A stretch of DNA of 60,000 nucleotides. Origin: Bugula neritina (taxonomy: Eukaryota; Bryozoa; Gymnolaemata; Cheilostomatida; Bugulidae). A program made the position numbers and the translations under genes. Position 1 is the stretch's first letter. Each line of letters starts with the position of its first letter. A model generated the notes under the pieces. The model saw nothing but the letters and a program-made list of their open reading frames with translations, did not search any database and was not told the origin of the DNA. Location: contig OZ037767.1 of the NCBI GenBank assembly GCA_964035545.1, positions 13,265,301 through 13,325,300 on the forward strand, given 5' to 3'. Positions 37,051 to 51,278 of the stretch are shown here, piece by piece.

Positions 37051-38442
37051 AGCTAATTACTGTAGCATGTTTGCTAGTTTTAAGTAATATATACACTATG
37101 TTTATAAAACAAGCTGAAAAGCTCACTTATAGTGTTTTATAAAAACTAAAACATTTATAAGCATGAAAATTATATCTGAATCTAAATTATTATTTGGAAG
37201 GAGTTGAGAGTTTTCCACCAATTAATGGAATATCATAGCTTTTAGTAAAGGAAAAGAAAGGGTTTTAGGGTTTGATGTTGGGCTTTGCCGACAGTTTAAA
37301 CAGTATTTGATTTAAAATACGCACAGGATGTGCATGTAGCTATATCTCTTCTAGACCACACAAGAAGTCTACTTATTTCAATGAGCATATTAAATTATTT
37401 AGTAAAATAACACTTTTGGTCTTAAAATTAAATGCGAGTAGGCTCATTTTTTGTGATTTATGTTTGGTAGATTGTATATTGAAGGATGACTACAACTTGT
37501 AAAATTTCTGCTTTATAAGTTATGTCAACTTGTTTAAGGATGGCTGAGTCATTTCACTTTTATGAACACTGTAGTGATGTATAAGTTGTGTCAATACTCT
37601 TTTTAGAAAATCCTTGTGCTGAGGAGGAAAAATGCAAACAGGAAATGCTGGTAGCTCTGTTGCTTACTGTTGCTTACAATATAAACAAATTACAGGATGT
37701 TTTGTGGTTTATTTTTAGGGTTTCCAAACCGTGTGAAAAGTTGTTTGTACTTGGAGTAAAACAGTTGCAGTATAAAGAGATTGACAACAGCTATAATGGA
37801 GTAATTTATTATTCTAATAAAAATATCTAGTTAGCTATGCAGTTGTCTTCTCATGCTATAAAACTGACACCCCACAGCTTATTATGTAGGAAGTCAATAT
37901 GAAGGATATGAACTCAATATGGGTGATCTCTGTGCCAGGGAGATAATCCTGGCTGTTTGCCAATATTTTACTGAAAGTATCGTTAGCTTTTTGCCCTTTG
38001 TTCAGCTATTTTTTGCTTTTTGTTATTTGATTTTTGGCTGGTACATGAAACCTTCAAGTTGTCTTATGATTGTTACTAGTTTCACTTGCCAGGAAAAGGA
38101 GCTGATATTTGTTAGTGTTGTTATAATTTTGAAGTTTTTTATTTTTGTTGATATTGAATATTTGAAAGTTACTTATGTATATGTTTTTGCACAAAACTAA
38201 CTATTTCCTTATATAGAGTACAAGACACAGAAAGAGCAATAAATCCAAAGATTAAAGATAATTATTGTTTTATGCTTGTTGCTATTCAATCCACTAAGCC
38301 ATTCCTGGCACAATCTCTCTGTTGATACTTTAAATTAAACACCTACATCAATACCAAGACAGCTTGCTGGTGACAAAAAGGTTATGAAGCAAACACTATA
38401 TGGTAATATAAGTCATCAACCAGTGAACAATAGCAGGCTAGA
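37051..38442. other. No gene recognised
   Basis: AT-rich sequence. Open frames at 37588-37830 and 37919-38200 are hydrophobic or Cys-poor and AT-driven. The first has an acceptor-like TTTTTAG followed by NPCAEEEKCKQ, which could be a scrap of an EGF-like exon, but no partner exons were found. Confidence 0.4.
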
Positions 38443-39657
38443 TTTTCTTTTGTAATTGGGGTAACGGGGGCACAACGGTCATAGGGGTACAAAAAGCCGG
38501 CCAAATTGTGAGAGAACTTATGGACTTAGAGTTGTGATTTTTTTTTTCATAAAAAGATATTGGCATAATTATTCAGCCTTTGTAGTTTCAACACTTGCGG
38601 AACATACGTGTTGAAAAGGCGAGTAAAAAACTGTTTTTACCTACTTTTTGTAAATTTTTTAGGATGTCGTTAAAGCCTTATAACTTTTTACACTCAAAGG
38701 CTAAAAGCCTATATTTTACTAATGTTGTTGCCATTGCTTGTCTCTACATTGCTTAACTCGTATAACAGCAAACATTGAAATAAATTTTTCTTGAGGCACA
38801 TTTCTTTTCAATTTGGCCACACGGGGCACAATAGGCCACCTGATTATTGCACCCTGATCACTGTTACTAGTTTGTTTGCCCAAAAAGTTGGTTGAAATGT
38901 TACTAAAATCTATAGATATAGCCATTTCTGACCTGTTTGTAAAATATCCAAAACATCATGGTAAGATATCATTATATATCACATCATTGAGGGAATATAC
39001 ATGTATTTGACTGAAATAAATTGTGATTTGCTCATTTGCTCCCCCCTCTCCCTTCTGTACTCCAGTCACAAACCTCAGCCATGCATGCACCTTAGCTAAA
39101 GTACATAAAAAAAGTCCATTCGGGATTTTGTAGTACATGTTACTACAGTTCTTTTTAATAAACGTTCCTCTGAAGTGAAAATAACAGAACATTTTTAGTT
39201 CTAAACAGTAATGATAATGGCACTGCAGACCCGAGTGACGTGCATTTGATTTTGCCTTCCTCTGCTATCCGTAGTGGCACAAACTGTACAGCTAAAACAT
39301 GAATTTTGCTGTAGATATGAAAGAGTATCTTTATTTATTTGTAATATTAAATAAATAAAGATGAGATGTAACAAAATACGCAAAATTTCAATATATTTGT
39401 TATGTCCCACCCAGTGGCCCATTGTACCCCGGTACCGGGGCACAATGGGCCAATTTTTTCGTCATGAAAATTTCACTATTCTGAAAGTTGTGAGAGAGAT
39501 AGAAACAACAAACTGGTACCTGTAATAAACAACAGATGCAACATTAAGACTAGAAATTATTGAACTAGTAACTTGAAAAACAGACGAATGAGAGCAACAA
39601 ATGCAAAATTCAGCCCGTTGTGCCCCCCCCCCCCCCGTTATCCCTACAGAAGAAAAC
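38443..39657. mobile_element. Putative non-autonomous DNA transposon with terminal inverted repeats
   Basis: The left end reads TTTTCTTTTGTAATTGGGGT then AACGGGGGCACAACGG. The right end in reverse reads TTTTCTTCTGTAGGGATAAC then a G run and GCACAACGGGC. The interior repeats a GGGGCACAATRGGCCA motif (near 38820 and in a 38-bp palindrome at 39415-39452). About 1.2 kb; short minus-strand frames inside may be transposase remnants. A target duplication could not be fixed. Confidence 0.55.
39415..39452. repeat. 38-bp palindrome inside the TIR element
   Basis: TGGCCCATTGTACCCCGG is followed by TA and CCGGGGCACAATGGGCCA: one mismatch between arms. It looks like two element ends fused head to head. 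Confidence 0.8.
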
Positions 39658-41699
39658 ATTTGTTTTGTGTAGTTTATTTGAAATAGATGCTTGCTAGATA
39701 TTGCATTGCCTCTTTTAATGTAAAAGGAAAAGCCTAAAGTGGCGGAATTCGAAAGTTAAGATCGTTGTCAGAAATGTTTAACTCTCTAAACTCATAAGAG
39801 GTAATAGTAACAGGGAGATTATGAATGTCATAATTAGTTTTACCTTAAAGCATACTGCAGCCAAGTTCCAGGGATATTCACTATAAATATATGAGCTACA
39901 ATATATAGCCAGGCAGTGTAACTATACAAGTCAGAGCTGGCTTTGTCATTCATAAGACACAACAATCAGTAATATAATTCACTATATTTAGTACTTTTTG
40001 TTGCGTTTCTCAAAAATATTGCTATTTGCACTCAAAAAGACTTTGTCTGGTGAAGGGTAAAATATAATATTTTACTTGTACAGTATATCTACGCATTGAA
40101 TACACACACAATGTATTATACTTTATGGTTCAAACACATTTAGTATAATGGGACTAGTAGATGGCAGTAAACAACACACACGCACACTCGCACACACAAT
40201 ATATAGCCTATTATAATATTATCGTGCAGCAGTATATTATAATGTTGTTTTGATGATTCTAATTGTTACTTTTAGTTGCATTTAATGGACATGGACAGAT
40301 AATAATTCTTACCTATCTTGTAAGATACTAAGGCTACCAGAGAAAGTGGGAGGGGGAGGGGGGAGCATTTTATTGTATAGACCACTGAACTGAAACTATA
40401 ACCAATGGTATAGAGTATAGACTATTGATAGCAAGAGTTTAAATACATTGTGCACTAGATTGCTTATGTACATAGTTTTCACTTCCCTTTCACGGATCAT
40501 GAATAACACTCCCTTAAAAATTGACGTAGTTTTTTAAAACTATTTAGTACCTTTAAGAATATACAATACCTATGGGAACCAGCTAGCACATTTGCCTGGT
40601 ATAATATCAATAATGCTATGTCACAGACATACTCATATTATATGACATTATCTCAATGGTAATGAACTGAAACAATTAGCAGTTTTATCACACATGAAAA
40701 CAATAGTCACACATATTTATTATACTAACCATAATTTATAGCTCAAAAACAACATTAGTGTATCAGGTTGTGACAGTGACTGGGTGACTTAGATTGTGAT
40801 GTACTTTATTTATTAGCCAACTTGGCAACAGGTTCTTGAGTTTATTGACTATCGAATCGACCCTGGAAAAATGGGAAAATAGAAATTATATAAACTGCTG
40901 TAAGTAACAACATAAATTAAAAAGTTAGAGAAACATTAGCCATTGTAATCCAAATGAAACCCACAAAATTGATGCACGGATAAGATTTTTGTCATCTCAA
41001 TGTCAAAACTAGTGGTCTATTCAGAGTGTAAATGTTAGGGTATGAAATTGTGTGCTCATACAATATTGTTGAAAGAGGGAAGTTAATAAATGTTCCTCTG
41101 AGGCTGCTTGTTCTGAACACACTAGCCTGTGCTGTGCTAGGGACAGTAAACTATAGCAACAGCACTGCCAGCTAAGAGTAGCTTTTGGTGAATGTATTGG
41201 TAAAGCAAGAAAGCTTCAACTATTAGTGGCATACCAATACAATTAGCTTTCAGTTTCAAAGCTAATTGACATTACATTTATTGAAACTTATAAAAACATA
41301 GGAGCTTACACATAGACTCTTTAATTTCAAATGATCATTGTTTTAATTATCCGGCTGTGTAGTATTAAACACAATAGCATGTATGGGCTATTAGGTTTAG
41401 AATTTAGATAAATTGTAGCAATTAATTAGCTGTAACTACTCCGTGTACTCAATGCCTATACTTATAAAACCAACTTTATGCTGTGCTGCAGTAACAATAA
41501 AAAGATTTCAATGCAACATCTGACTGTTACTTGATTTTATCCCCTCATCTTACTAGTGGTAGCTTGAGACTTAGAGTTGTTTGTAGACCAGCACATACCT
41601 TTAAACTCATCCCACATCACCTCACATTATCTTATACTCACAATTCCTGTGAAGATCTTGTAAATATATTCGAGTCAGTAATGAAAACTTCTCTTAAAT
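39658..41699. other. No gene recognised
   Basis: AT-rich DNA with short CA and GGGAGG tracts; nothing coding. Confidence 0.5.
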
Positions 41700-41865
41700 T
41701 CTGTAATTCTGTAATTGTAATAGATCAATTATAATATACCTATATATTATTAAGAATAGTGTGGGGCCTACTACAGATCTTTGTAGTACTCCACAGATTA
41801 TCTGTAGAAAATCAGAACAAGTGTTAATTACATTTCTCTTTACATTAATTAGAAACCATTGTTTT
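41700..41865 (-). mobile_element. Decayed LINE reverse-transcriptase fragment
   Basis: The minus strand reads QWFLINVKRNVINTCSDFLQ then IICGVLQRSVVGPTLFLIIY. This matches the WF....R...V......S....CGVPQGSVLGP.LFLIY block of LINE reverse transcriptases. Gln/Gly changes in GVPQGS (here GVLQRS), loss of the catalytic block and stops on both sides mark it as a relic. Confidence 0.75.
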
Positions 41866-44460
41866 GTCACCTAAAATTTTTATGTTCTAGAAAAAACTTA
41901 ATTAACTTGTATTTTCTAAAAAATATAGTTTTCTTGTTTAAAATCTGTTTATTATCTAACTAAAAGTAAGTTGTGAAGAAAGTGGCTAGTAATCTCTTGA
42001 ATCAGGAATCAAAAGCATATGTTACAAAGTAGCAAGGAACGGAATGATTTGAGCTAACACCCTATTAACTGATTGGGTACAACTTTCAAAGAAGCCTTCT
42101 ATAGAAATTTGTGGTTGAGTTATAATAGGTGGTTTACAAAAGCAATGTTGTAGAGCAGACTACTTGTACATAGAAAAGGTGTTTGTGTTATGAGCTGGCA
42201 TTGAAGGAAAACCTTGCCTTTATATAGCATCTATAAATAGACCAACAAAAGGTTTTGTTTGATCTTTTGTTCGAAGCTTACAAAACATCAATTGTGTAAC
42301 TATATCATATGAAATTACTTTCCTCAAGCCACTGAAAGAAAAAAATGCTAATCCTAATATGTAGATGTATGGAATCTGGGAGACTCAAATTGAAAGATGT
42401 TGTTTAACAATTTTTACGTAATGCTTCAGCTTACATGAATTGAGATTCATTTTACAAATCTACACTCTTTAAAGTTGTATCAACTTTCAACTTTCGCATG
42501 ATGAGCTTGCATTTGTTGATCCAACAAAGCAATTTCCACCATTTTATTATGTCAATACATCCAATTACATGTTTAGTATCATTGACCTACTTTTATGCAA
42601 TAAACATACTCGAGGATAATAAATGAAGAAGTATTTATTACCTTGGTGGACTAATTCACTCTATCAGAAAGCTTATGTGGCTAAAGCTACACCATGTCAG
42701 TTCTCTAGTAGAAGTCTTCCAACCTTGCCACCTTCTGGAATGGAGGCAAAAAAAGTTTGTTTACACAGAAAGGACTATATTAAAAAGAACACAAGTGGAG
42801 AAACACATGAGTCGTGTTATCTGGTGTTATTCTTGTGATCTCTATACATGTCTTATCTCATATATTATAAGCATATAGATATAATGCCGTCTCAAAATGA
42901 GAGAACCTGTCAAATTTTATATATAAGTTTGAACATATTTGAAAAAAGACACGAAAAATAAAAAGTGCAGTGATTATACAGGATTGACTTTCAGTTACCA
43001 TTTACTTTGAGCTAGCTGTCTTGGGACCAAGCACTTTGAGCTGATTTGCTGATTCAAGCTCACGGGGATTATGTAAGGCCTGGAACCCTAGAGTAGCTTG
43101 AGCACTCTGGATGGTATTATAACACATTATGAAAGTTGTTTGGTAGACTCATTAGCTCGTTCTAGTACGAAGGTCAGGGCCGGGTACCCTGATTTGGAGA
43201 CGGATCAATAGTGCCTAGTATACTCATGCAAACACACACACAAACATACGACAAACTTGGTTTAAAGGGTTTGAGCTTTGAGGTTTAGGGTTTGCATGAA
43301 CCTGAAACGTACTAAGTACAATACAAAGAAGCCTAAACAATAGAAAAAATGATATTTTAACTTTGTTAAGCAACTTCATTCGGCCCGACTCTGAAGCAGC
43401 TATTGTATTCAGAGAGATTCCAATAACATTTAAAAGTTACAAATACTAATTCGAACAAGAATACAATTGAGTCGTCACACATTTCAAACATTTTAACCTC
43501 AGCAGATTTAAAAAAATGGATGAGATTTGTAAGCAGAAAATATTAAAATGAATAGACTAGATGTAGTTCTTTGCCAACAAAGGATGGCTAAGGGCAACTT
43601 TTTAGCTGTACCTGCCTTGCTGGGGCTGCATTATTAGTATATATAAGTTCAGTCCCTGCCAAATAAAACTTCACCTAATTGCGTTAGAATAAAAGTTTAT
43701 AAACCATGTTGTAAATCTTCCCGTTCCTCCAGGAAAGCATGGTATTTAACTAAAACAAACACTGTCCATACCCTGAAAAATGTTTGCAAAGCAACTTTTT
43801 TGACCATTTCAATAGGTTTTATAGATTTTCTATAAATTAGAAATTTATACACTAAATATGCTATATCTTTTCCTAAGTGATCACCAATGGGCAGCATTTC
43901 AGTGAACCTGTAGAGATGAGAAGATACTGATGCATACATTACATTAAAGGCCTACTAGCTGACAGGCTAATAGATAGCCTGATGAGTACTTTGTGTATAG
44001 AGCACCCATAATGAAATGCTGATAGAGGATGCAGCCCTAATTGAGGCAGCTGCTTATTGGTCATAGTGTAATCTCAGGCTAAACAGTTTCAAGCAGGCAA
44101 CACACATGCCACCAACATAGCACTAACATAACAAGAACTAGATGGTGAGCGAAATTTATGATGTTCTGATATGTGAGGATGCCTGTAACTATCATGTGAA
44201 CAGAGGTTGAGTGCAATGTATATATTGATGGATTTGGGTAATGCATATATGTCGCCATATAAAAAAGCATCAACTGTTGGCAGCATAATTACTGTGTGGC
44301 CAAACAATAGGTGTGTAAAAAGAATGAACGTGTAGCATCTGACTACAGCCAATAAATTACGAGGTGAGAAACTATTGATTGGAGAGAAAGAATGTAGCAT
44401 ACAAACACGAATACTTCATTCATTTCATACAAATGTTTATGCACATTTAACATTCAGTAC
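41866..44460. other. No gene recognised
   Basis: AT-rich DNA upstream of the mucin-like gene; short open frames only. Confidence 0.5.
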
Positions 44461-44469
44461 TATAAAAGG
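44461..44469 (+). promoter_or_regulatory. TATA box, candidate promoter of the mucin-like gene
   Basis: TATAAAAGG lies 694 bases before the mucin start codon. A leader exon could run from about 44490 to a CCAG/GTAAAA donor ending at 44592, then splice to an acceptor upstream of 45155. There is no other gene on this strand nearby for it to serve. Confidence 0.35.
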
Positions 44470-45154
44470 CTGAATAGCCTTCAAAAGCCTTTAGTTAACT
44501 TGATGCAGAGGAGTTATGAAAATTAATACTTTATCTCTTCCGACAACAGAAAGACATCAAGCTATTTGTGGGAGCATTACCAGCTAAACCAGGTAAAAGG
44601 AAGATTGTAAAATATTATACGTTTATATTAATTGACAAAGATGAGTGCTTTAGATCATGTTGTTAAATAATGAAATGATAGAGGACATGCAGGCAATACA
44701 GTCTTGTTTGAAGTGTGAAGCTTGAAAAAGAAATTATACTTTTGTCGAATCTGTTGAAACATTCCAAATAGAAAAAAAGCCCCAAACACCTTCTTCAAAA
44801 AAGTAATTGATCAAACTCTATTAGGGTTTCACATGCCACTTCACTTGAAAAAAATTGCATGAAATCCAAAAAGTTGCATGAGTGCCATTTGCATATCTTA
44901 TGCAACATAAAGTAACGAAGTTGAAAGGAAAAACTGTGCCTGTAGGGAGATGCAAGGGTACGAGAATCAACATATTTGAGACATGAGTTTTACATCAACT
45001 AAAGAATGTTATTGTGAGAGAAGGCAATGTTCAGAGGGTGTAATATCGAGTTAAAATTTATACGGTAAACTATTTATTGGCAAAAATATGCGTAGCAGAT
45101 CTAAACTATGAAATCTATATTTACTTTGGTAACACCAAAAGTATTCGTTGTAGA

Positions 45155-48100
45155 ATGAAACACTTTAAAGTCATAGCAAAGATGATACTGCAGCTGGCTC
45201 TCACGCTGTTCATCCAGCAAGCAATGAATTCTAATGAAAGAAACAGCTTTGGAGTGCAAGCTACTACAACCACAGTACCAGCAACTACAACCACAGCCCC
45301 TGCAACTACAACCTCAGCCCCAGCACCTACAACTGCAGCACCAGCAACCACAACCACAACCACAGCACCAGCAACTACAACCACAGCACCAGCAGCTACA
45401 ACCGCAACACCAGCAACTACAACCACAGCCCCTTCAACTACAACCACAGCACCAACAACTACAACCACAGCACCAGCACCAGCAACTACAACCGCAGCCC
45501 CTGCAACTACAACCACAGCACCAGCAACTACAACCACAGCACCAACAACTACAACCATAGCACCAGCAACCACAACCACAGCGCCAGCAACTACAACCAC
45601 AGCACCAACAACTACAACCACAGCACCAGCAACTACAACCACAGCACCAGCAACTACAACCGCAGCACCAGCACCAGCAACTACAACCGCAGCCCCTGCA
45701 ACTACAACCGCAGCACCAGCAACTACAACCACAGCACCAGCAACTACAACCACAGCACCAGCAACTACAACCACAGCACCAGCAACCACAACTACAACCA
45801 CAGCACCAACAACTACAACCACAGCACCAGCAACTACAACCACAGCACCAGCAACTACAACCACAGCACCAGCAACTACAACCACAGCACCAGCAACCAC
45901 AACTACAACCTCAGCACAAGCAACTACAACCACAGCACCAGCAACTACAACCACAGCACCAGCAACTACAACCACAGCACCAGCAACTACAACCACAGCA
46001 CCAGCAACTACAACCACAGCACCAGCAACTACAACCACAGCACCAGCAACTACAACCACAGCACCAGCAACCACAACTACAACCACAGCACCAACAACTA
46101 CAACCACAGCACCAGCAACTACAACCACAGCACCAGCAACCACAACCACAGCACCAGCAACCACAACCACAGCACCAGACACTACAACCACAGCACCAGC
46201 AACCACAACCACAGCACCAGACACTACAACCACAGCACCAACAACTACAACCACAGCACCAGCAACTGCAACCACAGCACCAGCAACTACAACCACAGCA
46301 CCAGCAACCACAACTACAACCACAGCACCAACAACTACAACCACAGCACCAGCAACTACAACCACAGCACCAGCAACCACAACCACAGCACCAGCAACCA
46401 CAACCACAGCACCAGACACTACAACCACAGCACCAGCAACCACAACCACAGCACCAGACACTACAACCACAGCACCAACAACCACAACCACAGCACCAGC
46501 AACAACAACCACAGCACCAGACACTACAACCACAGCACCAGCAACCACAACCACAGCACCAGCAACTACAACCACAGCAACAGCAACTACAACCACATCA
46601 CCAGCAACTACAACCACAGCACCAGCAACTACAACCACAGCACCAGAGACTACAACCACAGCACCAGCAACCACAACCACAGCACCAGCAACTACAACCA
46701 CAGCACCAGCAACCACAACCACAGCACCAGCAACTACAACCACAGCACCATCAACTACAACCACAGCACCAGCAACTACAACCACAGCACCAGCAACTAC
46801 AACCACAGCACCAGCAACTACAACCACAGCACCAGCAACCACAACCACAGCACCAGCAACCACAACCACAGCACCAGACACTACAACCACAGCACCAGCA
46901 ACCACAACCACAGCACCAGACACTACAACCACAGCACCAGCAACCACAACCACAGCACCAGCAACTACAACCACAGCACCAGCAACCACAACCACAGCAT
47001 CAGCAACTACAACCACAGCACCAGCAACTACAACCACAGCACCAGCAACAACAACCACAGCACCAGCAACTACAACCACAGCACCAGCAACTACAACCAC
47101 AGCACCAGCAACTACAACCACAGCACCAGCAACTACAACCACAGCACCAGCAACTACAACCACAGCACCATCAACTACAACCACAGCACCAGCAACCACA
47201 ACCACAGCACCAGCAACTACAACTACAGCACCAGCAACCACAACCACAGCACCAGCAACTACAACCACAGTACCAGACACTACAACCACAGCACCAGCAA
47301 CCACAACTACAGCACCAGCAACTACAACCACAGCACCAGCAACTACAACCACAGCACCAGCAACTACAACCACAGCACCAGCAACTACAACCACAGCACC
47401 AGCAACCACAACCACAGCACCAGCAACTACAACCTCAGCCCCAGCAACTACAACCACAGCACAAGCAACCACAGCACCAGCAACTACAACCACAGCTCCA
47501 GCAACTACAACCGCAGCCCCAGCAACTACAACCACAGCACCAACAACTACAACCACAGCACCAGCAACTACAACCACAGTACCAGCAACTACAACCACAG
47601 CACCAGCAACTACAACCTCAGCCCCAGCAACTACAACCACAGCACCAGCAACCACAACTACAACCACAGCACCAACAACTACAACCACAGCACCAGCAAC
47701 TACAACCACAGCACCAGCAACCACAACCACAGCACCAGCAACCACAACCACAGCACCAGACACTACAACCACAGCACCAGCAACCACAACCACAGCACCA
47801 GACACTACAACCACAGCACCAACAACCACAACCACAGCACCAGCAACTACAACCACAGCAACAGCAACTACAACCACATCACCAGCAACTACAACCACAG
47901 CACCAGCAACTACAACCACAGCACCAGAGACTACAACCACAGCACCAGCAACTACAACCGCAGCCCCAACAACTACAACCGCAGTCCCAACAACTACAAC
48001 CGCAGCCCCAACAACTACAACTGCAGCACCAACAACTACAACCTCAGCACCAACAACTACAACTGCAGCCCCAACAACTACAACCGTAGCCCCAACAACT

Positions 48101-51100
48101 ACAACCGCAGTCCCAACAACTACAACCGCAGCCCCAACAACTACAACCGCAGCCCCAACAACTACAACCGCAGTCCCAACAACTACAACCGCAGCCCCAA
48201 CAACTACAACCGCAGTCCCAACAACTACAACTGCAGCACCAACAACTACAACCTCAGCACCAACAACTACAACTGCAGCCCCAACAACTACAACCGCAGT
48301 CCCAACAACTACAACCGCAGCCCCAACAACTACAACCGCAGTCCCAACAACTACAACCGCAGTCCCAACAACTACAACCGCAGCCCCAACAACTACAACC
48401 GCAGCCCCAACAACTACAACTGTAGCCCCAACAACTACAACCACAGCACCAGCAGCTACAACCGCAGCCCCAACAACTACAACCGCAGTCCCAACAACTA
48501 CAACCGCAGCCCCAACAACTACAACTGCAGCACCAACAACTACAACCTCAGCACCAACAACTACAACTGCAGCCCCAACAACTACAACCGCAGCCCCAAC
48601 AACTACAACCGCAGTCCCAACAACTACAACCGCAGCCCCAACAACTACAACCGCAGTCCCAACAACTACAACCGCAGCCCCAACAACTACAACCTCAGCA
48701 CCAACAACTACAACTGCAGCCCCAACAACTACAACCGTAGCCCCAACAACTACAACCGCAGCCCCAACAACTACAACCGCAGCCCTAACAACTACAACCG
48801 CAGCCCCAACAACTACAACCGCAGTCCCAACAACTACAACCGCAGCCCCAACAACTACAACCGCAGTCCCAACAACTACAACCGCAGTCCCAACAACTAC
48901 AACCGCAGCCCCAACAACTACAACCGCAGTCCCAACAACTACAACCGCAGCCCCAACAACTACAACTGCAGCACCAACAACTACAACCTCAGCACCAACA
49001 ACCACAACTGCAGCCCCAACAACTACAACCGTAGCCCCAACAACTACAACCGCAGCCCCAACAACTACAACTGCAGTCCCAACAACTACAACCACAGCCC
49101 CAACAACTACAACCGCAGCCCCAACAACTACAACCGCAGTCCCAACAACTACAACTGCAGTCCCAACAACCACAACCTCAGCACCAACAACTACAACCTC
49201 AGCCCCAACAACTGAAGCACCAACAACTGCAACTGCAGCCCCAACAACTACAACCGTAGCCCCAACAACTACAACCGCAGCCCCAACAACTACAACTGCA
49301 GTCCCAACAACTACAACCTCAGCACCAACAACTACAACCTCAGCCCCAACAACTACAACCTCAGCACCAACAACTACAACCTCAGCCCCAACAACTACAA
49401 CCGTAGCCCCAACAACTACAACCGCAGTCCCAACAACTACAACCGCAGCCCCAACAACTACAACCGCAGCCCCAACAACTACAACCGCAGTCCCAACAAC
49501 TACAACCGCAGCCCCAACAACTACAACCGCAGTCCCAACAACTACAACCGCAGCCCCAACAACTACAACCTCAGCACCAACAACTACAACTGCAGCCCCA
49601 ACAACTACAACCGTAGCCCCAACAACTACAACCGCAGCCCCAACAACTACAACCGCAGCCCTAACAACTACAACCGCAGCCCCAACAACTACAACCGCAG
49701 TCCCAACAACTACAACCGCAGCCCCAACAACTACAACCGCAGTCCCAACAACTACAACCGCAGTCCCAACAACTACAACCGCAGCCCCAACAACTACAAC
49801 CGCAGCCCCAACAACTACAACCTCAGCACCAACAACTACAACTGCAGCCCCAACAACTACAACCGTAGCCCCAACAACTACAACTGCAGCCCCAACAACT
49901 ACAACCGCAGCCCCAACAACTACAACTGCACTCCCAACAACTACAACCGCAGCCCCAACAACTACAACCGTAGCCCCAACAACTACAACCGCAGCCCCAA
50001 CAACTACAACTGCAGTCCCAACAACTACAACCTCAGCCCCAACAACTACAACTGCAGCCCCAACAACTACAACCGCAGCCCCAACAACTACAACCGCAGT
50101 CCCAACAACTACAACCTCAGCCCCAACAACTACAACCGCAGTCCCAACAACTACAACCGCAGCCCCAACAACTACAACCGCAGCCCCAACAACTACAACT
50201 GCAGTCTCAACAACTACAACCGCAGCCCCAACAACTACAACCGCAGTCCCAACAACTACAACTGCAGCACCAACAACTACAACCGCAGCCTCAACAACTG
50301 AAGCACCAACAACTGCAACTGCAGCCCCAACAACTACAACCGTAGCCCCAACAACTACAACTGCAGTCCCAACAACTACAACCTCAGCCCCAACAACTGT
50401 AGCACCAACAACCTCAGCACCAACAACTACAACCTCAGCCCCAACAACTGTAGCACCAACAACTACAACTGCAGTCCCAACAACTACAACCACAGCACCA
50501 ACAACTACAACCGCAGCCCCAACAACTACAACCGTAGCCCCAACAACTACAACCGCAGCCCCAACAACTACAACTGCATCACCAACAACTACAACCTCAG
50601 CCCCAACAACTGTAGCACCAACAACCTCAGCACCAACAACTACAACCTCAGCCCCAACAACTGTAGCACCAACAACTACAACTGCAGTCCCAACAACTAC
50701 AACCGTAGCCCCAACAACTACAACTGCAGTCCCAACAACTACAACCTCAGCCCCAACAACTGTAGCACCAACATCCTCAGCACCAACAACTACAACCTCA
50801 GCCCCAACAACTGTAGCACCAACAACTACAACTGCAGTCCCAACAACTACAACCACAGCACCAACAACTACAACCGCAGCCCCAACAACTACAACCGTAG
50901 CCTCAACAACTACAACTGCAGACCCAACAACTACAATCGCAGCCCCAACAACTACAACCGCAGCCCCAACAACTACAACCGTAGCCCCAACAACTACAAC
51001 TGCAGCCCCAACAACTACAACCTCAGCACCAACAACTACAACTGCAGCCCCAACAACTACAACCGTAGCCCCAACAACTACAACCGCAGCCCCAACAACT

Positions 51101-51278
51101 ACAACCGCATCACCAACAACTACAACCTCAGCCCCAACAACTGTAGCACCAACAACCTCAGCACCAACAACTACAACCTCAGCCCCAACAACTGTAGCAC
51201 CAACAACCTCAGCACCAACAACTACAACCTCAGCCCCAACAACTGTAGCACCAACAACTGCAGCAGCCACTACTGCAG
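45155..51278 (+). CDS. Mucin gene exon 1: signal peptide and tandem-repeat domain
   Basis: The ATG at 45155 gives MKHFKVIAKMILQLALTLFI and then QQA, a basic start plus hydrophobic core typical of a secretion signal; a second Met at 45182 is possible. From about 45262 the exon is uninterrupted repeats. Up to about 47967 the unit is APATTTT (21 bases, GCACCAGCAACTACAACCACA-like). From there to about 50390 it is mainly AAPTTTT/AVPTTTT/SAPTTTT. The last 0.9 kb mixes in 5-residue units (TTVAP, TTSAP). No cysteine or stop occurs in about 2000 residues. It ends at a GCAG/GTAATA donor, phase 1. Confidence 0.85.

Noticed and set aside
37588-38200. Two plus-strand frames, one strongly hydrophobic
   Set aside because: AT-driven composition, no signal or splice partners, no recognisable motif; the NPCAEEEKCKQ bit alone is too short to claim an EGF relic.
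41531-41734. Plus-strand frame of 67 codons
   Set aside because: Partly antisense to the LINE relic; no coding evidence.
45234-45560. Gln/Pro-rich frame overlapping the start of the mucin repeats
   Set aside because: Shifted reading of the same repeat; stops soon and lacks splice partners.
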